Shown here piece by piece: positions 12,401-23,193 of a DNA stretch of 64,000 nt. Each line of letters starts with the position of its first letter. Within the stretch, counting starts at the first letter, position 1. This DNA comes from Rhabdornis inornatus. Its lineage: Eukaryota; Chordata; Aves; Passeriformes; Rhabdornithidae. Position numbers and translations under genes: made by a program. A model generated the notes under the pieces. That model saw nothing but the letters and a program-made list of their open reading frames with translations. It was not told the DNA's origin and did no database searches. The stretch is from assembly GCA_013397075.1 (NCBI GenBank), contig VWZS01008191.1, positions 396,250 to 460,249 of the forward strand, given 5' to 3'.

Positions 12401-15400
12401 ATCCAAAGGCAGGGATGAAATGTAGGTGAGGATCAAGGTGTGGAATCTGCTAATGAGCAAGTGAGGGAAAACTGGGGGTGGGCTCTTGGACAAGCCTGAA
12501 TTTAAGGCAGCAGATTCCAAAGCTAAGCACACATTTATGATAATTACTTTGACCTTAATTAGGGATGTATCAATGAGATTATCCTGCAGAATTGCTGTTC
12601 AGCAGTATGGGTGTTAAGTAGTAGCAGAGAAGGTGAGAAAGGGAGGAGGCAGATAATTCACTACCTGGGAAATGTGGGCAGCCTGAGCCCTCAAACTGCC
12701 AGTGGGAAGAAATACTTAATTACTGGTTGAGGAGGAGATGGATTGCTGCTTTGTTGTGATGGGTGGCTGAAATCTAAGCCCTTCCCCAAATCTTTGGGTG
12801 GTGAAAGCCTCTGGCTTTTCTGCTGACCTGTGAGGGGTGCTGAGCATCCTCATCTGCTGGAATAAACAAAAAAAATATCTACTTACACCATAGTAGAAGA
12901 CATTGATGCCAAATAAGTCAAGAAAAAGTCTGTTGCTGACCTGTTTAAAAATACTCCAGAGCTCTTGATGATTCCTGGTTGTGTGAACAACTGAATACAG
13001 CAGTAGAACAAAAAAAAGAGGTTTTTCTGTTCATAATCAGTGTTTCTTGGAGCAGGCATGGAGAGTCTTGAAAGTGTTTAAAACCCACATAAGGTAATTG
13101 TGGTGTTTTCTATTAAAAGGTTGAAAGTAATAGTGCAAACTTTCACTCATGTCTGATTTTCATTTCATTTTAAGCCCCTACTTACAGAATGCAGCCTGTG
13201 ACCCCGCTGGGGATTCTGTCACTTGTTCTGAACATCATGTGTGGAGCTCTGAACCTCATCCGAGGAGTTCACCTGGCAGAATATTCCTTCCAGGTAACCC
13301 TGATTGCACTCACACCTGAGAATGAGTTTTTGGGTCACAAGGGTGTTCAAGGGCAGCTGTTCTGCCCCTTAGCTGAGCACACATCTTTCCACAAGAAGTG
13401 TTTTGTTTGTCCAGGGACTGTACAGTTGGTTGCTCACCTGCTGCACCTTTTGTATTTTACTGTACATCACAATATTCTGCATTTTATTCTGTTCTAGAGA
13501 AGTTTAAATTTTGAGAAATATTTTATTCTTACTAGGCTGCCTCGATATTTTTTTCTCCATTCTTGTATTTTATTTTAGATCCTTTTCTGTAATTATTTTA
13601 TATAAACATGAGACTGTAAACAGCTTTTTAAAAAGGAAAAAAAAAGTGTCCTGATTGTATCCTGACACAGTTTTATTTAGTAGGAACTGTCACATAAGCC
13701 TCAGTTCTTGGTGTCTTATCCAGTGATATTGATCTTGCTGTTTAACACTGTGACAGTCAATCAACATAAACTGGGATAAGAGGTTCTTGACTATATTTAT
13801 AATGTTCTCAAATATCAAGCAGCACTTGCTAAAAGCTGTGCCTGACGTAGTTGTCACTTCCTTTAATCCCAACAGGAGGACCGTGAAGGAATTGGAAATG
13901 TGATAGCTTTTCTTCTACCTTTTCTAGCCTGTGTTTTTCAGGTATGTTAACTGCAAATAAAATTTTTTGCTGATTATTTTGCTGTTACTCACAAGACAGA
14001 GCCATTTTTAGCTAAGCAGATGTTTTTAATATCCTGCCTAGGTGATTCCACTGATTTATTCCAGTGAAGTGGCACAAAAGCACTTCAAGGCACATTTTGA
14101 CCCTTGGAAAATGGCATTTGCAGGCTTTTTCAGTGCCTCCATGTTCTGATAAGTCAGAGGGGGCTGGATGTGATGGATAAATGCCATCCCAAAAATGGTC
14201 TCTTCCCAAAGGGATGGACACCACATATTCCTGTCAGTGTCAGACTTAGTGATGAGCTTTTGGAGTACAACTACCTTGAGGACTGAGCAAATATTGCACA
14301 ACAACTTTATTGAAAATGGTGTAATTTACATGAAAAATTACATTGAATCCTGGTGATTCCTTAGATTTTTTCCATAATGGGGTTATTTTCTCTGACCTTA
14401 CACAGAAGAGTTTGAATGAGAAAAATATAACATGTTTCAATTGGTTGTTCTTGAAAGGTTTCTTGAATTCCTAAAAGATTCCACAACCTTTAACTCGAGG
14501 GCAATATATGCTGGAAAATCTTCAACTTTTAGCCTGCCATTGCAGAAAGGTGCTGCAGTTTTGTTTCTAGGAATAACTGGTGCCTACAATGTATCCATTG
14601 CCCTTGTTGCACTTGGATCATGGTTTGGGGACCACTATCTGCAGACTGATGTATTTATGTGATTATTTGTTGTATTATGATAAAATTTAGTATCTTTTAC
14701 CCTTCTTACACCTTTGCTCATGGCAGAGCTTTGAGGTGAATAGATGAATTTACATCTAATATATTTCAATCTAATAGATTAATTTAGATCTAATAGATGA
14801 ATTTCAATCTAATAGATTAATTTAGATCTAAATACTTGCTGCAAGTTGTTTTTCACAAAGAAAGACTCAGTGCTGCTTCTTTCCCTGTGAGTACCTGAAG
14901 CCAGGGAAGCTGAATAAAGGAGAGTTCTCTCTTCTCCTTTTGATTTATAGCAGCTTCTTCCCCAAATGCCTGTGCACAACCTGCAGTGCTTTCCACGTGC
15001 TGACCTCTGCCCGTGGCATCAGCACAGTTGGAAACTGTGACCTGAGGTGACAAAGGCTGATCTGTCGCTGTCTGAGGGGAAAAAGTGACTCCTCTGTCAG
15101 CACTGGGTGCTTTTCATTTTCTCCTCTGGGGGTTTTGCTCTTCACATGCTGAGTAGATGGTTCAAGCTGTGTAATTCCCAGCTGGATCCCTGGTTTTGTG
15201 CAGAGTTCAGTGCTAACTCTCCCTCTCTGCTCCTTTTGCAGTGTTACCTGTACCTCTTCTACAGCTCAGCCAGGAAGGTGAAGACGTTTGTGCTCCTTTT
15301 CTGTGTCTGCTCGTGCAACATCTACTTGTATGGATTAAGGAACCTCTGGCAAATCTCCTTCCATATAGGAGTGGCTTTTCTTTCCTCTTACCAGATCGTG

Positions 15401-15442
15401 ACAAGGCAGCTCCTGGAGAAGCAGCCTGACTGTGGTGTATGA
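4102..15442 (+). CDS. SEC22C: SEC22C, ER-Golgi trafficking protein, 6 coding exons (304 aa)
   Basis: The coding sequence joins 4102-4283, 6187-6350, 7711-7893, 13175-13293, 13876-13941 and 15242-15442, giving 915 nt without an internal stop. Residues 1 to about 118 form a longin domain, from MSMIFFACVVRVRDGLPLSA to RPYAFIEF. Residues 119-181 are a hydrophilic linker. Hydrophobic segments lie near residues 187-208, 222-245, 253-270 and 274-292, and the chain ends in KQPDCGV. From memory, human SEC22C is about 303 aa with the same order and strongly similar blocks; the shared RPYAF, LNLIRGVHLAE and GLRNLWQI blocks separate it from SEC22A and SEC22B. Members of this branch are ER-resident multi-pass proteins with a longin fold, and they lack the usual R-SNARE helix of SEC22B. 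I see no heptad SNARE motif here either. A role in ER-Golgi transport is known for the family and inferred here. Every junction has GT-AG ends. Confidence 0.96.
4498..4800. repeat. AT-rich cryptic repeat (TATA/TACA type)
   Basis: About 300 bp in the first coding intron consist mainly of interrupted ATATA, TACACA and TTTATACAT tracts. Both strands show spurious low-complexity frames (Tyr/Thr/Ile-rich) that are not genes. Confidence 0.8.
6187..6350 (+). CDS. SEC22C: SEC22C coding exon 2 (residues 61-116)
   Basis: The exon follows the acceptor tttctatttcag and completes His61. It encodes the second half of the longin fold, including MAFCFLEELRWEFAASY and SRPYAFIEF, a block shared by SEC22 proteins. 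It ends with one base of the Asp116 codon. The donor is GTTTGT at 6351, which fits the GTRAGT consensus poorly, so this is the weakest donor of the gene. Confidence 0.95.
7325..7530 (+). mobile_element. CR1 LINE 3' fragment in SEC22C intron 2
   Basis: It reads in the sense direction from gaaattctttcctcttgagg through agaagctgtggctgcccctg to aaggtcccttccaccccaaa. It ends 180 bp before coding exon 3. The frames in it (7314-7499 and the reverse) are remnants, not genes. Confidence 0.9.
7711..7893 (+). CDS. SEC22C: SEC22C coding exon 3 (residues 116-177, linker)
   Basis: The acceptor tttctcttgtttcag leads into D-NIIQKVKHHFNS, the end of the longin domain. A charged and Gln-rich linker follows (EEELQLQPPVQLQLEN, then a Gly/His/Asn stretch). 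The exon is 183 nt with phase 1 at both ends, so skipping would keep the frame and remove only the linker region. The donor GTAAGT at 7894 is strong. The CAG/CTG-rich core at 7794-7830 is locally repetitive and GC-rich, unlike the neighbouring introns. The linker is probably the fastest-changing part of the protein. Confidence 0.94.
9266..9375 (-). mobile_element. Old CR1 fragment in SEC22C intron 3
   Basis: Antisense CR1 tail (aatcatagaataatttaggt, then gagtccaacc and ccaccactaaacca). It is more diverged than the intergenic copies, which suggests an older subfamily. Confidence 0.75.
9444..9497. repeat. Poly(T) tract of 54 bases
   Basis: This is an uninterrupted run of T in the intron between coding exons 3 and 4. 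No retrogene or SINE body is visible next to it. The exact length is likely variable and unreliable in the assembly. Confidence 0.9.
11716..11727. repeat. Short (AT)n tract
   Basis: An alternating AT run follows tacat in the long third intron. It is too short to be of note. Confidence 0.7.
13175..13293 (+). CDS. SEC22C: SEC22C coding exon 4 (residues 177-216, first membrane segment)
   Basis: The exon encodes APTYRMQPVTPLGILSLVLN, then IMCGALNLIRGVHLAEYSFQ, holding the first hydrophobic segment (about residues 187-208). The acceptor used is the AG at 13173-13174 in tttcattttaag, because it alone keeps phase 1 and gives the expected Ala-Pro. A competing AG at 13186-13187 would shift the frame. 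The donor is GTAACC at 13294, after CAG. The reading frame stays open for about 200 nt into the intron, so intron retention would add an unrelated tail. Confidence 0.94.
13876..13941 (+). CDS. SEC22C: SEC22C coding exon 5 (residues 217-238)
   Basis: This 66-nt exon, phase 0 at both ends, encodes EDREGIGN followed by VIAFLLPFLACVFQ, most of the second membrane segment. It lies between the acceptor tttaatcccaacag and the donor GTATGT at 13942. Its length allows in-frame skipping, which would remove one membrane pass and could invert the topology of the remaining C-terminus. Its family match is clear despite its small size. Confidence 0.93.
14738..14832. repeat. 38-bp tandem repeat, about 2.5 copies
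   Basis: ttcaatctaatagattaatt recurs at 14765 and 14803, each followed by tagatctaa. A degenerate partial copy precedes them. The unit contains the palindrome TTAGATCTAA. It lies in the last SEC22C intron. Confidence 0.8.
15242..15442 (+). CDS. SEC22C: SEC22C coding exon 6 (residues 239-304, stop)
   Basis: A strong pyrimidine tract (ctctctgctccttttgcag) precedes the exon. It encodes CYLYLFYSSARKVK, a third hydrophobic segment (FVLLFCVCSCNIYLYGL), RNLWQ, a fourth segment (ISFHIGVAFLSSYQIV) and the tail TRQLLEKQPDCGV. It stops with TGA at 15440-15442. The Cys-rich third segment and the LRNLWQ turn match the SEC22A/C C-terminus as remembered. Confidence 0.96.
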   Translation, partial: CYLYLFYSSARKVKTFVLLFCVCSCNIYLYGLRNLWQISFHIGVAFLSSYQIVTRQLLEKQPDCGV

Positions 15443-16189
15443 AAAAAAACTTGGGGTTTGCTACTCTGTTTTTACAACTCTTTTTTGTATTCACCTGACC
15501 AAAAATAGCTCAGAGTGTTTTTTAACCCTCCATGGCAATGGTTATGGCAAGGAGAACAGTTCCAAGCAACTTGGGATGAGGAGGATCCTGTAATTATGTC
15601 CAACACACAGCAAGGGGTGTAGCTGTATTTTACATGATGCATGGTAAAGCTTGCCAGGTGTCACCAACAGATGGCAGTTCTTACCATCAGCAGGCTTTTC
15701 TTCCTTGGCTGCCACCATCCAGACAGCATTTTGCCATTTGTCTCACTGGCTCTGGGATAGTGTGGCAGGTCAGTCTTGCCCTGCTGCTGCAAATACTCAA
15801 ATTGTGTAGTAAAACAAAGGTGGAGTGGTGGGTGACATTTTTGCCCCTAGAATTTGTTAAGATTCTTCGTAAATGCAAGTAAAGGGGTTTTCTGTAATTA
15901 GGTGAATGCAGTGGGAAAAATGGTGAGGGTGAGCTTCAGGGTAATTTTTCTAGGTTTTGAAGGACAGGAAAAGGCTGTCTATAAACCATAAAGTCTATCA
16001 ATATCTCCTTGGCTGAACAGCACATTGCAGTTATGTGTGTGCTCATGGGTTAATTGCAAATGTGCTTGGGGCAGCAGAAAATAATCCAAGTGGGTGTGAG
16101 TGATCTGTCAGCACTTGTGGCCTTTGTTTCCTTGGCTAAGGTCACTTTTAGGATAAGGGCAATTCCATGTTTCCTTAGTCTGTATGGAT

Positions 16190-16195
16190 AATAAA
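16190..16195 (+). terminator. SEC22C: Proximal AATAAA, possible alternative poly(A) site
   Basis: This is the first AATAAA after the stop codon, about 750 nt into the UTR. The downstream T-run at about 16239 could serve as part of the site. Use of it is not shown by sequence alone. Confidence 0.25.
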
Positions 16196-18741
16196 TCTTC
16201 CAAGCCTATTTATTACAGGCCACTAACTCCTTCACCTTTTTTTTTTAAATTAGTAGCTGGTGAGTAGAAAGCCATTTCCAGGAATGGAAAGCAAGAGCAG
16301 GTTCTCTTTGTTCCATAAAACACCTGTGGTTAATGGTGGGGAGTTCTTACACTGAGATGAGTTTCTGAGGGTGCACTTTGGAGTAAGGGACTGCAGGGCT
16401 GGAATTCCCAACCTCTGCTGCACTGGGACTTCTGCTCTGTCATGGATGGAGGTGCACAGGGGCATTTTAGGGCATAGATGAGTAATTTAGGCTGGCTGTT
16501 AAAAAAACGCATAGCAGTTTGATGCAGCTATCCTTGAGGGGTTGTAGAGATTCAAACTGAGATGTAGAGAACTGTAGGGATGTTATTGTGGAATTACAGT
16601 CCTAAAATTTCCTTTTATTATTATTTTTTTTCTTTCTGGTCATCCCCAAGTCTCACCAAAGATTTATTTTTCCTCTCACCTAGTCTCTACCTCTGGTTGC
16701 AAAGAGATTAACGTGCAGCAGAGTTGTCTTTTTTTGAAGGAACACTTGACAAAATTCCTTTCTTTTATCTCAGTGAGTTTTCCTGGAATCTCAGGATGCA
16801 AACATGAGGATCAGAGCAGAAATTTGTGTTGCTGTACCTTGGAAGCACTTCTGGATGCAGCTGTCTGCAGCAACAGCATCCATGGGTAGCCCATTACAAC
16901 CTGGACAGTTTCTAGGACATCAGGAGATTTAGTGCCAGAGCTTTTCATAGGAGGAAAATGTAGGGATTTCTTTTTCACTGCACTTACTGTACCAGCAACG
17001 TGATAAAAACCTCCAAATTGTGAGGAATAGTCTGGTAGGAATGATGGAAGAATATTTTAGTCAGGCATTTAAGGACACAGCTCGAGCTGTGTGCCATAAG
17101 GGAAAGGTTTTCTGTTATAAGGGAGTGGATTAAAGTTGTTTGTCTGTCATTATCCCAGTTTTCTGTCAGAGTGCAAGTGGAGAAATGAAGCCACAATTCA
17201 ACCACTGTCCTTGAGACACCAAGATGACCCCACAGATGTGAGGGGTTTTGTGCTGTTAATTTTCCTGCTATTCAGTCCCAGTTTTGCTTGGTAAGATACT
17301 TCTGGAGACTGCAGGGAGCTCAGCCACGGGTTTAGATTACAAGTTAAAAAATAAAAAATCTGAGAAAGGAATACTCCAAAAATCTGCCACTTTAAGGATA
17401 GTGGATCTGATGACTTGGTGGTGTTTTCCAGGAACATAAATTGGATATCAACCGACTGGATTCCTGTGGGGAAAGGATTAAGTGTTTTATACTACAGACG
17501 GACAAAACTTCATGAAAAGGACTTTAGGATAGGAGCCAACTCCCTGCTCCTGCCTTTTTATCCTCACTCTGGCTAAGGAGTCCAGCAGAGCTTTTCCTGT
17601 TTTGCCTGGGCTTGGCTAAAGCCAGCCCTGCTCTGGCCTGAGGCACACAGAGCATTTACAGCTGGACATTCCTCAGCCTTGTAGGGAGCTGATGGGAAAA
17701 ATGTAACATTCCTGATGCTTCCAACTGCTCTGTCCTGAAACAGATCCATCCCTGAGCCAGGGGATGGCAGCTCTGCAAAGGAGTGCTAGAACAGGGTGTT
17801 TGGATAATTGTGCAATTAACAGAGTGGAGAAGGGTTAAATTCAGCTTTTATTGAATTGGTTTTCCTAAAAACATTTCAATAAAATCAAACCAAATCAGTT
17901 GGTTCAGTTCTGCCTTTGCCTAAACTTCTATTTTTTTGCTTTGTGGATTTTTAGGGGATTGTGGCTGAATTTTTAGATCTTTTCTACCCAATGACAAAGC
18001 TCAGTTTTGGTGTTGATCTTAATCCCTTTGCAACTTTTTATTTTCCTGTAATATGTGTAAACCATATTAAGGAATCTACATGGATTAGTCTGTGTGCACT
18101 TCATAGGTTTGGGTTGGGATTCCAGGACGAGGCAGAGCATACAGAGTTTGACCTATTTTTATTTTTAATGTGGTGTTTATCCCATATCCACACAGTATTT
18201 ATACAGTTAAACATTTTCTCCTGGCAAAACAGCAAGAGGAATAGAATAGTTTACATTGATCTCAGTGCTTTAAGATTTAATAAAAAAGAATGACTTGCAG
18301 TTTAGAACACAAAATCTGACTCATAATGTGGGATTTTTCCTGTATTGAATCAAATCCCCAAAGAGGAATCCATCCCTTTTTGTTCAGCTTTGGTTAATGT
18401 GGTTTGAATTGCATCTTCTTCATTCTGTCACTTTGCAAGATAAGTCTTTTGGAAACTCTTTTCCTCACCCAGCAGCTCAGCACATGCAAACTGGCAAAGA
18501 ATAAACTTCAGTAATTTCTTCAGTAATTTCCAGATTTGCAGTGCTTAGTCACTTTATGAAGCTGGTAATTCTCTGGGTTTTGTTGTTTTTGGTTTTGTTT
18601 TTTTTTTTCCCAAAGACCTGTTGAGTTTGTAGAAGGTGGGCTGGTACCTTTTTAGACATTTTTGCACTGTATTAATAATTGAACCTGTGTAAATGTGTAT
18701 AAAATCATTTTGCATGTATATGTATATATGTACATATATCT

Positions 18742-18747
18742 AATAAA
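18742..18747 (+). terminator. SEC22C: AATAAA poly(A) signal, best candidate for SEC22C
   Basis: The hexamer is followed within 20-30 nt by a T-rich and GT-rich element, as expected for a downstream cleavage element. Confidence 0.5.
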
Positions 18748-18769
18748 TGGCTTTTTTTGTAATGGTTGT

Positions 18770-19467
18770 TTTCATTCATTTCATTTAATTTCATTTCATT
18801 CATTTGGAATTTATTGATTATATGAGAAACAAGGTTGATTAATCATTTCATTTTTGCAGGCACCTTCAGTGATCCCTATGGCCAATTTATCAGCTGACCT
18901 GTTTAAATATATTTATAAATACGTGTATAGAAATTTAGTTATCCAAGCAGGGGATTGCAGGAGGCTGTGATAGAATCTCTTTGTGGCTTTAACAAGCTTC
19001 CTCTTTATTTTCAGGGACTCTTGGAGGCTTTTCCTGCAAAACTTGTGTGTTGAAGTGGTGAAATGAGATATAACACATCCCAAAAATGCCTTTCCAGCTG
19101 CCTGGCAGGGAGTAGTGGGGATGGGGCAGTTTGCAGGTGGATTTTTAGCCTTGAGGAAAGCAGGTCTGTTAATTAGCCTGTCCCTACTAAGAGGCTGTGG
19201 ATTTTTCTGGGAAATTTCAGCCACCTTTGGTAATGACTCTGAAGATACCAATTCATTAGCTTTAAAGCACTGAAAGACTTAATGTGACAGAAAATTGGGC
19301 TTTCCCATCACTGGAATGGGTTCATGTGTGGAAGAGATGATTTTTGTGACAGGACTCTGAGGATTCTGCTGAATCAGGAATCAGAAAATAAAGCAAAAAT
19401 CGAAGAGCTTGAAGAAATCAGGCTTGTGGAACTACTGATTCACATTTTTCTGCTCCCTGCTTCTCCA
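18770..19467. other. Intergenic, no gene seen
   Basis: Begins with a short CATTT-type simple repeat (18775-18804). The rest is unremarkable. Confidence 0.6.
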
Positions 19468-19738
19468 CAGGATATATAATGGCTTCAAACTGACAGAGGG
19501 CAGGGTTAGATTAAATATTAGAAACATTCCTCACTCTGAGGGTGGGCAGGCCCTGGCACAGGGTGCCCAGAGAAGCTGTGGCTGCCCCTGGATCCCTGGC
19601 AGTGCCCAAGGCCAGGTTGGACACTGGGGCTTGGAGCAGCCTGAGACAGTGGAAGGTGTCCCTGCCCATGGCAGGGGGTGGCACTGGATGGTTTTTAAGG
19701 TCCCTTCCACCCCAAACCACTCTGGGATTCTGTGGCAA
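19468..19738 (+). mobile_element. CR1 3' fragment
   Basis: A well-preserved copy from aatggcttcaaactgacaga to the typical tail gggattctgtgg. It is the first repeat downstream of the SEC22C 3' UTR. Confidence 0.93.
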
Positions 19739-20306
19739 AAGGAAAACAATGCTCAGAGAGAGGGAGAAGCCCCTGGAGTGAGGAGAGAGGCAGAGCAGGA
19801 GGTTGTGCAGGCACTGGATTGGAATCAGCAGAAGGTGATGGCTGGGGAGGGAGGAGAGAGCCTCATTCTTCTGAGCTGCTCTGCCCTTTGAAATCCAGAT
19901 GTTATTTTTGTTCTGTAAATAAATGATTGCTCAAAGCATGTTTCTCCACAGGATGCCAATAGAGGGGAACAGCAGCCTCTCCCTTTCTTCTGTGGTGAGG
20001 GGAGAAAGCAATTATACCTCCCTTTCTCTTTTGAAGATGCTGATAAAAGGAGGTGGGAGGATCAGAGGGTCCCTGTGCCAAAAGAGAAACAACTCCTAAG
20101 GTGATAGAAATACATGTTTTTATTTTAAACAAAGCAACTCCACTTCTACTGACTTTCAAAGGTGACCCAGTTGCATGGAAAAACTGTGAGGGGGGGAAGG
20201 AAACCATGGCCACAAAAGCAGGGGCAGGCAGGAGGTGGGGACAGGTGAAGTGTCCCTCTCAAGGGGTCATGGCTTTAAAAGCCCTGGGCCACTTGTGCTA
20301 ACCTCA

Positions 20307-20417
20307 GGACAGGGCTTGGAGCAAGCTGGGATAGTGGAAGGGGTCCCAGACCCTGGCAGGGGATGGAATGAGATCATCTTTAAGGTCCCTTCCAACCCAA
20401 ACCGTTCTGGGATTCCC
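20307..20417 (+). mobile_element. CR1 3' tail, short
   Basis: Starts at acagggcttggagcaagctg and ends with accgttctgggattccc. The 5' part is missing. Confidence 0.88.
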
Positions 20418-21159
20418 TTGGGCCATTTTTCTCCAGCCCTTGGAAGAATCCTTTACAAAGTAATTAAATGGCAACACTAAACAAAGAGTCCTAAAAAGTC
20501 TTTGCTTCCTGTTCCTATGCCTTTAAAATTCCCTTTGGTGGAATAAATGCTTTTTAATGTAAGAAAGGTAAGGAAGGCTTGAAATAATGACCATTAAAAA
20601 GTAAAGCAGTCAGTATAACATGGAAGGCTGAGATTGATCCTTTCATTATGCAGGGGAAGACATTAACATCCCAAATCCCTTATTTCATAGGCTCTTGTAG
20701 GGAAATTATAGACAAATTAGGCAGAAAGTTCAGCCCTGAAATGCTTCAGTGCCCACCAGAGGGCAAAGCAAACACGAGGCTGCCTCCAGGGAGCCGCCAC
20801 CTCCTCCAGCTGTGATTGCCTTGGGTGGGAGCAAAGGGCACAGACCTGGCCTAGTTGGCCCCCAAATTCTCCTATTTACCTGCTGGATGAGGTCAAAAAC
20901 CCAACCAAGCTGCAGTGGAGGTGCTGAACAAACCTGTGCAGGTTCCATCAGGCTTGCAGCAGCAGAGCCCCCTGTGTTTGGTGGGGTTCAAGGTGCCCTG
21001 AGTGCTGCTCAGAGAACGTGACAGAACAACCACAGCTGCTGAGGTGACAGGGACTGGGCAGTGGCAATCTGGCAATCCCTCCTCCTGGATTTGCTGTCTC
21101 TGCATTAGGTGTGACCCGGGTTTATGGACAAGTGGTTACCTCTGCCAGGTAAGGGACAG

Positions 21160-21305
21160 GACCTGAGGAAACAGCCTCAGTTTGTGCCAGATTCTCCCTC
21201 AGCCAGGGGAAGGTTAGATCAGGTTTTAGGAGAGATGTTTTTTGCTGGAAGGGTGGTCAGGCACTGGAACTGGGGAGTTGGAATTGCCCAGGGGAGTGGT
21301 GGTTA
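21160..21305 (+). mobile_element. CR1 fragment lacking its tail
   Basis: Contains the ccaggggaaggttagatcag region and ggtggtcaggcactggaact, then breaks off at gggagtggtggtta. It belongs to a different stretch or subfamily from its neighbours. Confidence 0.75.
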
Positions 21306-21412
21306 AGAAACACTCAGGTGATGCAGAGCAGGAACCTCTGGTCCTGGAGGCATCTCAGAGCTGGCAGCTGGGTTTTGGATTGGATTCAGAAACCAAAACT
21401 CCCCTGATAAGT

Positions 21413-21565
21413 CACAATCACAGAATCAATGAGGCTGAAAAAGCCCTCCAAGGACTGAGTCCAGCATCACCAACTCCACGCCTAAATCCTGTCCCAAAGT
21501 GCCACACCCACACCTTTTTTGAACTCTTCCAGGGACAGCGTCCTGTGCTGGTGGCACTGAAGCTT
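21413..21565 (-). mobile_element. CR1 fragment, antisense
   Basis: Reads caatcacagaatcaatgagg, then cctgtcccaaagtgccacac and gaactcttccagggacagcg. It faces the preceding copy tail to tail. Confidence 0.82.
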
Positions 21566-21802
21566 CTGCTTTGTGTCTGGCCCATATTTAAGTAAAAAGT
21601 CATTTTTCTCCTCTTTGAAGCTTCTTGCTAGTTTGTTCTGTGGCTGCTGGGGTTGGAGGAGGCAGGTGGGGAGCAGCAGCAGCACTTTGGGGTTAATTCA
21701 CTAAACCGAGCAGGGAGAGCCTTGTTCCGGCCATTCCCAGGGCTCCTTGGCTGTTCCCTGAGCTCACACAGGATCTCCCGATCCCCCCCGAGCATGAACA
21801 GG

Positions 21803-21957
21803 TACATAGCACTTCCCTGGAGGTGCTCAAGGCCAGGTTGGATGTGCTTTCAAGCAGCCTGGGCTAGTGGAAAGTGTCTCTGCCTTGGAACTTGATGATC
21901 GTGAAGATTTTCCCCAAGCCAAACCATACCATTCTCAGATTCTGTGATTCCATGATA
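21803..21957 (+). mobile_element. CR1 3' tail
   Basis: Spans ggtgctcaaggccaggttgg to the tail with two ATTCTGTGATTC-like units (cagattctgtgattccatg). Confidence 0.85.
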
Positions 21958-22799
21958 GCAAGGAATACTTTGATTTAAAATTTTAAAATATTGGAACAAT
22001 CTTCTTCTGGAGCTTTCTGCTTCTCCCTTTTCCAGGCACTGGGAGGCACCAGTGCACAAGGCTGGGAAGGAAGCTGGCTTGGGGAACCTGACAAATTTTG
22101 TACCTGCTGCTCGAACAAATGCTACACTTTCCCCAGCAGATTTTGCTGTAGGATTCCTGAAATGGAGATCAAACACCCTGGAGATTTTCGGAGGATCACT
22201 TCAGGGCTGCAAACCCGCTTACCTGGCAGGGCTGGAACCAGTTTGTCAGAAGCAAGAAGTCACTGCAGGTTTTATTTTTTTTGGTTTAGTTTGTCTTTGA
22301 GGAACAAAGCCTTGCTCTTTGTGCTGAGTAGCGGCTCTCCTGGTCTGAGCCCTGGGGTTTTCTTCTCAGCCTGAGGGGATCAGGAAGGGACTGGAGGATT
22401 TCTGATAGAGACACATATCCAAACATTCCTGGTCCTTAATCCATCTGCACAAACTGCCTGCAAAGTTGAGTTTTGGAAAGGGACTTGAGGCAAAGCCTTG
22501 TTTCCAAAACAGCTGGAAAATGGGCAAGGGGTGATGCTGCCCTTGCAACCTGCGCCTCAGCAAGGGGAGGTGGCACAGAGTGCCAAAAACAAGGAAGCAG
22601 GATGGATTTTTCCCAGATTAATCCCATAGTAAATTTGCTGCTGTTGAGGAGTGAAGGGGAGCTGCCTGGGGAGGAGAGTCCTGTTTGCATCTTGCAGAGG
22701 TTGCCAACTTCTGATATTACCTGTGGTCGGGAAAAAAATTTCCAGCCACAATTTTAGGGATTTTTTTCAGCAATTTCTTTCCTTGTAGTGTTTTTGGCT

Positions 22800-22831
22800 T
22801 TTTTTTTTTTCTTTTTTTTTTTCTTTTTTTA
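22800..22831. repeat. T-rich tract interrupted by C
   Basis: Three T runs separated by single C bases. It lies about 50 bp before a CR1. Confidence 0.85.
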
Positions 22832-22879
22832 ATTTCTCTCTGATCATTGCATGGAGAGTGCTGAGCTGTCATGTACCAC

Positions 22880-23193
22880 TGGCAGAGTGAAACACTGATG
22901 GGGCACCTCCAATCCTGGGATCGGTTTTGGGGCCCTCATGACAAAAAGGACATTGAGGGGCTGGAAGGTGTCCAGGGAAGGGAATGGGGCTGGGAAAGGG
23001 GCTGGAGCAGCTGAGGGAGCTGGAAAGGGGCTCAGCCTGGAGAAAAGGAGGCTCAGGAGGAACTTCTGGCTCTGCACAACTCCCTGACAGGAGGGGACAG
23101 CCAGGGGGGATTTGGGATCTGGGAACAGGGACAGGATGAGAGGGAATGGCCTCGGGCTGGGCCAGGGGAGGTGTAGATTTGATGTTGGGGAAC
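22880..23193 (+). mobile_element. CR1 copy, 5' part, interrupted by an LTR
   Basis: A longer piece including gacattgaggggctggaagg, ctcagcctggagaaaaggag and ctgacaggaggggacagcca. It stops at gatgttggggaac, where an LTR begins. The element resumes at 23803. Confidence 0.88.

Larger units (their letters stand above)
15443..18765 (+). other. SEC22C: SEC22C 3' UTR (probable extent)
   Basis: AT-rich sequence follows the stop codon with no CR1 until after 19.4 kb. AATAAA motifs occur at 16190, 17878, 18279 and 18742. The last is followed by a T-rich and then GT-rich stretch (ctttttttgtaatggttgtt), which looks like a genuine cleavage context. A long 3' UTR is inferred from this and from the lack of older repeats. 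Confidence 0.5.

Noticed and set aside
13294..13497. Continuation of the exon 4 frame to 13497
   Set aside because: It passes a valid donor, and the sequence beyond has no SEC22C similarity. The next exon restores the family sequence at 13876.
17961..18293. 110-codon forward frame after SEC22C
   Set aside because: It lies in the AT-rich 3' UTR, has no family features and ends beside a poly(A)-like AATAAA. It is a chance frame.
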